From Buddleja alternifolia (lineage: Eukaryota > Streptophyta > Magnoliopsida > Lamiales > Scrophulariaceae): a stretch of DNA of 64,000 bases. Positions 1 through 10,902 of the stretch are shown here, in pieces. Where the stretch lies: the NCBI GenBank assembly GCA_019426215.1, contig CM033406.1:7823146-7887145 (forward strand), given 5' to 3'. The notes beneath the pieces are model-generated. The model had not been told where the DNA came from and ran no database searches. It saw nothing but the letters and a program-made list of their open reading frames with translations. Numbering within the stretch: the first letter of the stretch is position 1; each line of letters opens with the position of its first letter. Position numbers and translations under genes: made by a program.

Positions 1-155
1 TCATTAGAAAAATCATTGGAAGAGGCGATACCGCCGTGCAGTGAATAGATTCAGCAAATAACGTTGCCTACCCACAAGCCAAGCCACTATCACAGGCAGT
101 GCTAAAACCACAACTTGAGAAGATGGGTATTAGATACCATAACGATTGGCATTGA
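1..155 (+). pseudogene. 3' end of a Copia pol gene (RNase H tail)
   Basis: This is the C-terminal end of the RNase H domain of a Ty1/copia polyprotein, which degrades the RNA strand during reverse transcription. In the frame ending at the TGA at 153-155 the peptide reads NNVAYPQAKPLSQAVLKP, then QLEKMGIRYHNDWH and stop. Plant Copia polyproteins typically have an N-V-A-D-P-x-T-K-P-L motif here followed by a short M-G-hydrophobic tail, so D and T have been lost by mutation. The rest of the element lies upstream of the window. The stop is followed directly by a purine-rich tract and an LTR, which fixes this as the 3' end of the element. Family is certain from context; the clade is not assigned. 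Confidence 0.75.
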
Positions 156-170
156 GTGCAAGTGGGAGAT
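156..170 (+). promoter_or_regulatory. Polypurine tract of the Copia element
   Basis: The sequence GTGCAAGTGGGAGAT lies between the pol stop codon and the TGTTAGG start of the 3' LTR. An AAGTGGGAGA-type tract in this position is the plus-strand primer site of many plant Copia elements. Confidence 0.75.
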
Positions 171-527
171 TGTTAGGATTATGCCCTCCATGCCATAGAG
201 GAATTAGATTAAATAGGGCATTTGCTTTTATGTTGTACAAACTCTTATTCTTTAATAAAGGCATTGTTTTGTTCATATCAATCTTGATGGCATTAATATA
301 AGTATTGAACAAATAAGTCCCGAGTAATCAAGAGGGAGCTTCTCAACGGTTGGAGGAGATGAACACTAGAAGTATTGGTTCCTTGTTTACTTAAACTAGA
401 GTTCGCAAGTCGACGAGTCTTAATTAGACATTTGGACCGAACTTGTATGACACAAGTTTTGACAAGGAGTGTCAGCTGGTCACTTTGGATGGTGGGAGCT
501 TGATCATAGATATATCAATGGAATTGA

Positions 528-3103
528 TGTTAGAATAGTGTCATGCGAGCCAATTCTAAATAGGCTTTCTTTATCTGTTCTTGTATTAAACATTTTCGTT
601 TTACAATATATTAATAAAAGGCATTTCTTCATCTTATGTTTTATATTGTTATAACTGTATGATAAAATCCCTAGAATTCACACATAGCTATGGGGTTTGA
701 TATCTCATTGGATGGATATCATAAAACAAGTCTCTAAGGCTGTGATTTCTACATACCGTCGAAGTCAGAATTATCAAGATGGGACATTGATAATTCGGAT
801 AGACTTGCGCCTATGATGTACACTCTTAATTAGAGAATGTCTCGTTTTATAGACATTAGTGTAGTTGACACGAATACACATACGCGGGTGCCTGTTAAGA
901 ACAAACAAGTTCACTGATTACCCTGACTGAAACTTCCTAAATTGGAATTATTTCTATATATGTCGAATTAGGAGTTTCTTAATCACGATAGTGCAAGATT
1001 AATTCTTTGACTTGAGTCATCACAGTAATCTTGTATATTGACTCACTGCACTTTGACTCCTGTGCCAATTCTTTTACAAGGACATGTATGGACTGGTGAT
1101 TGGGTGTAGTGACTCGTATATGGAGGTTGGTGTTAACAACAAAGGATCCATCACTTGTCTAGATGAACAAGTGAATTTCCTATAATATTCTAAGTGATTT
1201 GACTGAGTTAGTCTTTGGCCAAGGCACTAGTAAATAATTAAGAAATGAGTTTCTTGAATTAATTAATCACTAGTCAAACACACTTGAATTATTAAGATTG
1301 AATTTACAAGGATCTCGACCAATAAGATTCCTCGATCCTTAATTCAATTGGGAAATTAGTTGATGGAAGAATCTCACTTGCATGGAATGCGCGATTGGAA
1401 AGGTTCACTTTGAATCGCCTAGGTCTTCAAGATAAGTAGCTAGAAACTTTTCTTTGATTTATGGGTATCTTATATTTAATGGAGATTAAATAATAAGATG
1501 GTTAATTAAAAGTGTTTAATTAATCGAGATAATTTAATTGTCCAAATTAAATCATAAAGGTTATGAACCCATTACTAGTATGTTGGTGAACCTAAAGGGT
1601 CACACACAATACTCGGACAAATCCATTTCTTAGCTAAGGAAATTTAATTCAAAGTAGTTGAGTTAATATATTAATTAATTAAGACTTTTATTTATTCAAG
1701 TGTTGGATAAATAAATTAATTAAGTTGATAAGATCAATTTAATTAAGTTTAAGTCTAGAAAGCATTTAATTAATTGGAAGTGACTTTTAATTAATCTAGT
1801 ATGGTGGATTAATTAAAAGGCTATTTTGTTAAGCCTTGGTCGAAAATTTGGTGGAGAAAAAAATTTATTAAAGAGTTTAATTAAATTTCTTCTAGAAGGA
1901 AATAAGATTTCTTAGAGAGAAAGAAAACTAATTAAAATAGAAGAGTTTTATTTGAGAATTAATTAGTCTTCTATTCCTACATGGAAAAGATTTAATGTAG
2001 AAGAGTTTTACATGGGAAAGAATTGCAAAAACCTAATTCTATAAATAGGACTAGTATGGAACGAAAATAAGATGATGACTTTTGAAGCCAAAATTTTTGT
2101 TCCTCTTGCATAGAAAATCGCTTCTCTCTCTCTCCACATACAAGTTCTTGAGTTCTTGATTATTCATCGAGATCTTGAATTCAAGAACTCTTCCAAAATA
2201 GTTAGAGAAGTAATTTTTGCTTTCATCTTAATCTCATACACTATTCCTTAGAGTTAGAATAAACGTTTATAGATCAACCTAGCTAAAGATTATAAACGAG
2301 TGGGTATCTGGGGTGTGGATCAACTTTAGAGGAGAAACACTTGGGTCTCTAAAGTGAATCAAGAATCCGATCAAAGGTGTTTTTGGTGGAGGAATTCGAA
2401 ATCTTCATCAAAGGGAAAAACGAAGGTGTTGATTCAATGAATGAGGAGCAAGCTAGGGGGCTTACGTTAAGGAAGAAGAAACTTTTCGATTTTAATTTAG
2501 CCCCTAGGATTAATAAACTCGCATGTTTAAATCCTAGAAACTAAGGCTCCGTTTGTTTATGTTTTTGAGATGAAATTCTGAAAATTTCTCGGGAAATGCG
2601 TACTACATGGATTCGTGTGAAAATTGATGTGATGTGTGTTGTGTTTGTTTATGTTTTTAAATAGTAGTTGAAATTTGTAAAATATGAGTTAAATAATTGA
2701 GTTAGTTATTTGTGTAATGATTATATGAATAAATAAATAATAGAATAAGATAGATAAATATATAAAGTTAATTTAATATTAATATATTTTGAAATTTGAA
2801 ATTTGAAATTTGAAATTTATTATTAATATATAGTAAAAGTGGAAGATTGAATAGAAAAGTAATGATTGGAGAAAATGATGTTGATTGATAAATGTGTGAA
2901 ATGATTGATATAGTGAGTGATAGGTTGTTATATGGGGAATTGAAAAAGTTAAGTAGAATTTAAATGAAAATGGTTTATGTTATAGATTTTTAGAATTTTG
3001 TGATTCAGAATATTGAAAATGGAATTTGAAAACATAAACAAACAAGGCCTAAAATTTTAATTTTCCGCTGTGCTTAGTCGGACTATTTGTATATTTCCCA
3101 ACA
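528..3103 (+). mobile_element. Solo Copia-type LTR (family Y) nested in LTR X
   Basis: The insert starts TGTTAGAATAGTGTCATGCG and ends TATTTCCCAACA, the TG...CA ends of an LTR. It is flanked by ATTGA (523-527) and ACTGA (3104-3108), a 5-bp target duplication with one mismatch. On either side LTR X reads on continuously. Excluding the MITE inside it, the LTR is about 2.07 kb. No internal coding sequence is present, so it is a solo LTR left by LTR-LTR recombination. Its early part (AATAAAAGGCATTT near 616) resembles the R/polyadenylation region of plant Copia LTRs. Confidence 0.78.
2545..3049. mobile_element. Tourist-type MITE (PIF/Harbinger-like), 505 bp
   Basis: The terminal inverted repeats are GGCTCCGTTTGTTTATGTTT on the left and, read on the other strand, GGCCTTGTTTGTTTATGTTT on the right, differing at two positions. 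The element is flanked by TAA on both sides (2542-2544 and 3050-3052), the 3-bp TAA/TTA duplication typical of PIF/Harbinger elements. The interior is AT-rich and has no ORF, so the element is non-autonomous. A third GTTTGTTTATGTTTTT sits subterminally near 2645. It lies inside solo LTR Y and is the youngest layer at this place. Confidence 0.85.
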
Positions 3104-4439
3104 ACTGATATATTCGAACACGGCTCGCCGTAATTCAATCACATGGGTAATTACTTTTTGATTGTCAAGGATTGAATTACCACGGTAGTGTGCGTGAACC
3201 TTAGACCTGAGGATTCACGAAGATTGGACTTGTGACACTGAACCAATTATTAGAGTAGTTAGATCCAATTCACCTTTTGGTGGGATAAACCTTGAAGTGC
3301 GGTTCAGAAGGACAAGTGGCAATTGTTCGGTGATTGCAAATAGTGGATTCGTAGTCTCGGGTAGTAACGAGTTAACGTCCTGTGCGGTCGTAGGTAAATG
3401 AAATTATTAGTCTTTGGTCAAAGCAGAAGAACTAACTTATGTATAATACATAAGGATGGATCAGAAATTTCATCTTACTATGATTCATATAGCACAACAT
3501 CGAGTTCAATGAGTTTGACATAATCCATGAATCTCACTCGATCAGGATGTTACAGTGAAGGGCTTATACTCACATGATGTCTGTGACCTAAAGGTTCGCA
3601 TTGATCTATTCATTTCAATTGGAGTTCAATGTGAGTCCACGTGACTGGCTTAGTGACACTCAAATCCTTGGTTTACTCCCAGTGCATCAAAGGAATCGAG
3701 CGAAAAAAATTCTTTCGTTGTCAAATATATAAATTAGGTAATTGCTATTTGATAAGCAAATTAATTTATTTGACTAATTGGATTGATGAAAATAAATAAT
3801 AATAATAATAATAAATATCTAGATGTATTTATTATGAATGCATTAATTTATTTGATTAATTAGATTAATGGAAATATATTACTCATCCTTTTATTAAATA
3901 ATTAGATTATTTAAGTTAGATGATTATTAATTAGTATTATATTTTAATGGATTAAAATATATTGGATCTAATTAATAATTGGACTATTTGAAAGTCAACT
4001 TTGCCCAATATGGGATACGGGATAAGAGGGGCGTGTAAGTGAGAGTTGGATGGGCTCAAGGAATTTGTTAATTCCAACCCCATCACTCCTTAAATACCTA
4101 ACATTGGTTCAGAAAAAACCTAACTCTTACAAAAGAAAGAAGAAGAGAAAATTTTCTCTCTCCTCCCCTAGTAGCTGTCGGCCTTAGAGTGTCATAGGGT
4201 GGTCGATTTTTCTTCAAGTTCGCTCCATCGTGATATCTAGAGGCAGAAGTTTATCAATTGCTGCTATTCGGAAGATCAAGTCTTGAATCAAATCAAAAGG
4301 TTAGTGAAAAGATGAAATTAGATTTCATCATATTATTAATTTTCGAAATTATGAAAATCATTAAAACCCAAAAATGTTCCAATTGTGAATCCGGATATGT
4401 ATTTACGTTTCCATTGTGCATGAACTAGGATTCACAACA

Positions 4440-6296
4440 AGGAGGGGGCACAATCTCATCATCCTCATCATCATCACTATCATCCCCAAGATTGATCGGA
4501 GACGCTTGCTGAGAAAGATCTTCAACTTCTACATCATCAATAAGTACCTTACTCGGCTCTTGGTTAGCATCATCAAACCCAACATGAATATATTCCTCAA
4601 CCCTCGATTTGTTCTTATTTAGGATGCGAAATTTCTATTTATTTTTGGCATAGCCTAGAAAGATTTCCTTATGCGCTTTAGGATCAAATGTCTTTAGACT
4701 GTGGGATCCATTAATATGAATGAAACATTTTGAACCAAATATATGAACGTAAGAAACGTTAGGATTACATCCATTCCATAACTCATATGGAGTTTTTCCA
4801 TGTTTCTTGTTGATCATATAGTGATTTTGATTGTAGCAAGCGGTGCTGATTGCTTCGGCGCAAACCTTTGAGGAAGCTCGAACTTGGCTAACATAGTCCT
4901 AGTAGCTTCTTTAAATGTTCTGTTCTGTCGCTCAACAACTCTATTCTGTTGAGGTGTTCTAGGCACAGAATACTCATGAAGTATTCCATTTTCTGTACAA
5001 AACTTCTCAACAACATGGTTAGTAAATTCAGTTCCTCTATCGCTTCTAATTCTTGTCACTTTTAGATCTTTTGAGGTTTGGAATTGATGGATTAGCGTTG
5101 TGAGTTTGCCACTAGTTTCATCTTTAGATGCTAGAAACTTGGTAGCCATTATAGCGTGAGAAATCATCAACTATCACTAGCGAATACTTTTTACACTTAC
5201 ACTCATGATTTGAAATGGACCAAACAAATCCATATGCAATAGTTCAAGAATTCTAGAAGTAGATAGATGAGGTTTCTTCTTAAAAGATGATTTAACTTGT
5301 TTACCCATTTGGCATGCATCGCATAAGTGATTTTTCTGAAAGAAACCATTAGGTAAATCCCTCTACAAGATTTAACGATATTAATTGAGAGATTGCTTTA
5401 AAGTTGAGATGGTCATTTTTCTATGTCATAACCCATTTCATTTTGATTTTTAGCCACAAAGCATGTAGGGTTGTTACTAATTGTTAAACTCCCAATCTAC
5501 TAAATAAACATTATGTGTTCTTTTTCCATTCAATTTAGTAGATCCAGTCTTAGCGTCGTTAATATAGCAATTTTCAACTTCAAAGCCTTTATCACAGAAT
5601 TGACTAATGCTCAATAAATTATGCCTAAGACCCTCAAACATAATTTACGTCACTTATCATGACGTATCCCCTATGCACGAGACCTATACCTTTGGTTTTA
5701 CCTTTAGAGTTGTCACTGGATATAACTTGAGGACCATTGGTTGCACGCACGATAGTTGATCAAGAGATCATTTAAGCTTGGCATGTGCCCTGAAGACCAA
5801 ATTGATGTATCGGCATTGGCTCTAGATACCTGCATTTAAAGGGCAGTTCTAATTCTTTTTAGGTGTCCATTGTGACTTGGGTCCTTTTTATTAGTAGCTT
5901 TAGTCTGAATTAAAACCTTTGGAACCCATAGTTGCCTAGTCTTCATTGTGGGAGGATTCCCCTTTTTAGGTTTCGCTTTGTGTTGTGTGTACTTTTTAGA
6001 TGTATAATAATATCTAATATCCTTGATCATAATCATAGTCATAATCATCATAGTACTGAAAATATGATCTTGATCTTTGCAGATATTAACGCTGGTATTT
6101 CCTTGACATCAGGTTAGGGTGCACTTTTGGCACTTGACGTTTAGTGTTTGATTCACATGTGCAAGGTTTCTGCTTAGCCTTTTGAGTCATTCACTTTCGT
6201 CTTTCCCTTATTGTTTGAGTTAGCTTTGGCTTTCTCATTTGGCCTCGTACCATTGTCTTTTGGTTCATTCAGTGTTTGACTATTTGTGAATGTGGG
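4440..6296 (-). pseudogene. Inverted SIRE-like Copia fragment (gag end to integrase)
   Basis: On the minus strand the gene order is gag C-terminus, protease/gag-pre-integrase region, integrase, then the start of the linker before reverse transcriptase. The gag tail (6174-6290) contains NSQTLNEP and KTKVNDS, almost identical to the plus-strand Copia element at 27900-28030. The integrase region (4635-5300) shows LLHMDLFGP (first catalytic Asp), IRSDRGTEF (second Asp) and PQQNRVVERQNR (catalytic Glu), followed by KTPYELWNG and FLGYAKNK. Stops and frameshifts break it into short ORFs (4635-4817, 4814-5170, 5836-6051, 6174-6365). Reverse transcriptase, RNase H and both LTRs are missing. The left edge abuts LTR X and the right edge abuts LTR-like DNA, so both ends were cut by insertion or deletion. 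Confidence 0.85.
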
Positions 6297-9200
6297 GTCC
6301 AAAAGATGTAAATTTATGGTATTATTGTAAAAGTAGGAGAGTGTGGCAATTGAGTTTGTTCGCAATTTAGAACTTAAGAAAATGGATTATTGTTGTGATA
6401 TCTATACCTGTATATATTTTTCACGTACGAGTTTAATAATTTTGGAGTTCAGTTTTGAATCATTATTTTATTTCTCCTTGGGAATTAGAAATTACGTGAT
6501 TAAATATGTATTAGTATTATCTCTAAGTAATTAAATTGACTTGAATGTTAAATTATAAACTTGTAAGATTTGAATGTTACATAATATGCATGAGAGGGCT
6601 TGAATGTAAAGTCTATGAATATAGGGCCTATTGGATATAATAAAAACTTGCATTTCAGCCCTCCTCACCCATTGATATATATATATATGGGCATCTTCTG
6701 CTCTTTATCTTCATAAGTTCATATAGAGAAATTCTATTTTCTCCTTCTCTTATAAACTCCCGTATGAACAGACACACTTAGCTAATCAAAAATCACCTTC
6801 ACAAAAGAGATCCACTTCATCATTTCTTGAGGTAAATCATCAGTGGTAGTTGGAAAAGCAATTGAAGGCTTAAGATTGGGAAGTGTTCTTCCTTCTCTTC
6901 ACCTAAGAATTTAAAAGGTATTTTTTTTCAAAACCCACTTGCATTTTGACTTATAATTTCTTAAATTTCAAAAATTGGGGTAGAGGAGAAGATATTTTGT
7001 AATTGTACAATATGTGTAGATAAGTGGGTTATTGATTTAAAGTGCAGACATTATACATGCATGTGTGAAATTGATTGAGTTATCTTGAGAAAATTTATTA
7101 TATGATGGAGATTGTTGATGGATTGCTGAAAATAATTAGATATGGTGAGAATATGTGATATGTTGTGTTTATGAAGTTGCTAAAGGGGAATGCTTGCAAG
7201 ATGTTTGAGAAAATGCCTTAAAAAAAAAGTAGATTAGTTTATGAACTTGAATACCAACAATTGTTGTTCTAGTTTCGAAGCTATTTGGATGTTCAAACAT
7301 GTGTATTATTTCTTAAACTTTTTATTGGAGATACTTATGTAAGTGTATTATATTTAGGTAAAATTTGGTAAATTTTGAAGTTATATTGAATTTTCTAAAA
7401 ATTTGGAAATAAGTACCTGCCTGGGTGTTTTTCAGTTTCGGGAAAGTCCACTTTGGACCCCCCAAACTCATATTTGTACGATTTTGTTTCATTTGAAAAT
7501 TTTACTATAGTATTATTAATATGTTAGGAGTAATATATCCAAAATTGGAAGATTTTCATGATTTTTAGAAAATATTTAAAGAAGACTGCGTGAAATGAAT
7601 CTTTTGTTCAGAAATAGTGCATGTTTGATATTCAAAAGAGGTGTTCTCCAATTTGAAATGGTGCTTAATATTTTCTGGTTAATTGTTGTTTAGAATACTA
7701 ATACAAAGTTAAGTTTAATTTTATGTGATTTTATAAAATTCTCACGCTATATCCTGTCAATCGGGACATTGTCAAAATTCAATCTTTGTTTGTGTTCTTG
7801 TGTACTCCATAAGTCTTTTGGACGTCAATTAAACTTGTTGTATTTTGGGATGTTTGTCCTGCATGTTAGCTCTATTGGTTTAGATCTCGTTAGGGTAATT
7901 AAGTCGGTAGGTTAAGTTCAAGTATGTAGGAAAGGATTCTAAAATGACGCTTGGTTAAGAAGGTAGTTGTTTTTGGATAAAACAAATTGAATATGGAGGA
8001 ATCAATATGATTGATTCGAGCCCCGTGATAATTCTCCATTTAGAATTATCTCACAACCCCCGCGTTCGAATTCGATACGCTAGACGGTGGTTCAGACTTT
8101 AACACTTCGTCGTGTTGTTTAAAATTGTTATTCGGACCGCAATTCTTAATTATTGATTTCGAGTATGAACAACAGTGAATCCGAAGACTTTCAAGTCTTA
8201 AATTGGAAGTTGATTATTATCTTCGAATGCAATAATAAGATGAAAGAAAAGATTGAAGTCCAGATAAAAATTATCTCTCAGATACTTAAATCTAACAAAA
8301 GATAATCTTATACCTACGTGAGAATCTTTCTTTTGAATACGATAGTTGGATTCAATGCGAATTATTGTCTTCGAATCAAATAGTAACATAGCGAAGGAAA
8401 AATTCAAGTCAAGACAAAAATCACCCTTCCGATACTTAAATCTGGATAAAAGATAATTTTATACCTCCATGAAAATCTCTCGATCGAATGTATTATTTTT
8501 CAACCCCTGCGTTCGAGTCGCATTAATTGACGTTTTAGTTGTTCATTTCGAACATGAGAATGACGAATGAAAAACTTTAAGTCAAGATACAAATGACCTA
8601 TTCGATACTTAAATCTGAATACAAGATAATTTATACCTCCTCGAAAGTCTTCAATTCTGAAAAATTACAAGTAAGCAATGCCGATATCAGCCTTTAAGGC
8701 AAATCCCATCGAGTCTAATACTAAATTACACTACAGCTACTCCTAATTTACGCTACGATCTACTCCTACATTACTCTAGAAACTACTCCTAAAGCTAGAG
8801 CTAATTCTAAGAGAATTGAAAATGTAGAAGTCTGATGATCTTGTGATGTCCTCTTTCTTTCTTTCTCTTCGCGCTTATATACTCCACTTTTTTTGTCGGT
8901 TTCTTCGCAACCTCCACGTTCTCCTCTACTTCTGGAACCGCTGTCAACCGTCTTCAACTACTCTTTCAAATCTTTTCAACTTAGCGCGCCTCTGCAAATG
9001 ATTGGCTATTTGGATTTTATTTTATTTTTCAGATTCGATTCTTGGGCTTTTGTCAATTCATGGGAATGTTTTTGCCATTTTCTGGATTTATTGGGTCTTG
9101 TCTTATCTATTTGTGGACCTAACTTCTTTCTTTTCGAATGCCAAAAATTTGGGCTATTTGGGCTTTGTAATTCGACAGCTCAAATTATTTTATGGTGTAA

Positions 9201-10782
9201 ACAGTAGAATTGGAGATTGACCCAGCAACGATCCTAGTAGCTCAGAAGTATACAGTGAGTTGCCTCTCAAAATTATATCTATATGTCTTTCAAAATTGGA
9301 AGGAACTTATTCACGTCGTATTATAACGTGCATCATGCTTTGAACACTTCCCATGAAAACGAGTTTCAACACTTTCAAATCAAATCATGAACTCATTTTA
9401 AATTAATCATTTCATGTTGCCAACTATTAGTTGCATGCATGATTCAAAGGCATAGTTTGCGAGCATAATTTTCTAGGCATCTTTTGTGAAAATGATTGTA
9501 ATGAAAATCTTTCTTTACTTCAATTCTTGAAAACTATTTGATTGAATGACAATTCTATCATGAGCGAAAAGGCTACTATTGCGTCAATCGTACGTTATTG
9601 CATATTTTTCGTGGTTAAGTGTCGGGCCCAAGAGTGTGGATAGGGCAGGGTTCGGCTGGTCAAGCAAGGGCTTGCGGTTTTAAATAGTTCCTGCTATCCA
9701 CGGCCAAATCCTAACACCTAAAGATGGAGTGTTCTAAAGGCCAGTGGAGTGACGTGAATTATGGCATACCCGGGATATGACCAAACAAGCATCGCGAGCC
9801 TGCGTGGGGAGGTATAAGGTGATGGTTTTAAGCCACTTGTTTAGAGGTGCGAAGGAAGAAGCAACACTGCCCAAAGAGCCATGAGCAAAGTCATTGGATG
9901 CGATGGTATTGCTAACATAACCCGCTACTGCTGAAGTGTTTCAGGTACATGTCACTTGCATTGAACTGCATACTGTTTAAATGTATATATTGAAACTTGA
10001 GTATCATATCTCTAATTGTTCAACTGTTTTTGTGTACGTGAATACGATTTTCACTCATGCTGACAAGATTTTTGAATAAAACTTTATCATGCATATATTA
10101 AGGTTTTGGTGTCATACCACTTATTGCTTAAATGCTATCATGAACTCAAATGTCATCTTAACTCATGTCTTCAATGATCCTTGGAAAAACAAAAATTGTT
10201 ATTATTTTCACCTCATTAATTCATCATTTTTGGGTCTAAAACTATTTTAAGCAACTTTCATAGGAAACATTGGCACTCACTAAGCCTTTGCTTACATAAT
10301 TTCTTCCTTCCAGTTATAGGTGAGTCAGGAAGTGAGACTAGCTTGAAGGATCGAAGTATAAACTCAGACAATCCTAGAGGTGAACGTTGCAGATTGAGTC
10401 ATGGATATTAAGTTTGCTTAGCTATTTTGTTGTCGAATCAGGGTCGTGACCCGATAAGATAAATTGTTTAATTGTGTTTGGATTTTGGATAAAGCTAGCT
10501 GTTAGAAAAATTTCATGTTCGATGTTTTGATGATGATAAGATAGGATTTTATGTTAGACCCCAAAAAGAATGTAAGTTTATGCTTTCATAGAACATTTGT
10601 ATAAGCGTCTGATGTTTGTTATTTTGTTAGGCTTGTAATTTTATCTTTGCAGATTTTAGATTAAGTATTAGATACCGAGTCGCTAATAGAATTCTAGGTG
10701 AGTCTATTATAGATGAAGTTGAAGATCAGTGTCTGAAGTCAAGTGAAGATGAGGATTTGTTTTTAACGTCTGTCAAACGCGA
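6297..10782. mobile_element. Non-coding LTR-like block, probably Gypsy-derived
   Basis: About 4.5 kb without a credible gene lies between the Copia fragment and LINE-1. It resembles the long LTRs of plant Tekay/Del-type Gypsy elements. A stretch near 10276-10335 has an ACTCACTAAGCC and GGTGAGTCAGG arrangement that I know from such LTRs, and GC-richer text near 9620-9900 is comparable in position to the two better-defined Gypsy LTRs at 17692 and 29635. The left edge starts TGGGGTCC and a matching GACCCCA lies near 10559-10565, but no clean pair of ends with a target duplication can be proven. ORFs at 8893-9220 are short overlapping reading frames with no family similarity I can see. Confidence 0.45.
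8040..8665. repeat. Degenerate tandem repeats inside the LTR-like block
   Basis: Three diverged copies of a unit start near 8256, 8405 and 8580. Each contains GATACTTAAATCT, then an AAAAGATAAT-like core and TTATACCT. The spacing is about 150 and 175 bp. A second shared phrase, CCCCCGCGTTCGA near 8056 and CCCCTGCGTTCGA near 8503, lies outside the core unit, so a longer unit of about 450 bp may also be duplicated. Copies differ by many substitutions and small indels. Confidence 0.65.
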
Positions 10783-10902
10783 AAGGACTGTTTCAGAGTA
10801 GTGGGTAGATTGTCGGAAGTTATGGCCATTATACTTTTGCTCTCTCTGTAGAAAAAATGCTCTCTCCTCTCTCTAAACTTTTTTGAATTTTCTAGTGAGT
10901 TC

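Larger units (their letters stand above)
171..4439 (+). mobile_element. Copia 3' LTR (family X), split by a nested LTR
   Basis: The LTR begins TGTTAGGATTATGCCC next to the polypurine tract and ends ATTCACAACA. It is interrupted from 528 to 3103; without the insert it is about 1.69 kb. It aligns along its length with the 1667-bp solo LTR at 11277-12943: shared blocks include the TATTCGAACACGGCTCG segment, the GGTTCGCAAGTC-like block and the AATTCACCT-TTGGTGGG block. The 3' boundary is set by that alignment and by the reappearance of inverted Copia coding sequence right after it. Small ORFs inside (for example 469-654 and 4416-4622) have no recognisable product. Confidence 0.8.

Noticed and set aside
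8893..9220. Overlapping hydrophobic ORFs of 104 and 72 codons
   Set aside because: They overlap in two frames inside an LTR-like block, are rich in Phe/Leu from T-rich DNA, and match no family I know.
6294..10583. A single LTR with ends TGGGGTCC and GACCCCA and a GAATG duplication
   Set aside because: GAATG occurs next to both places, but the right end would have to be CCCCAAAAA, not a normal CA end, and the Copia text does not clearly resume after it.
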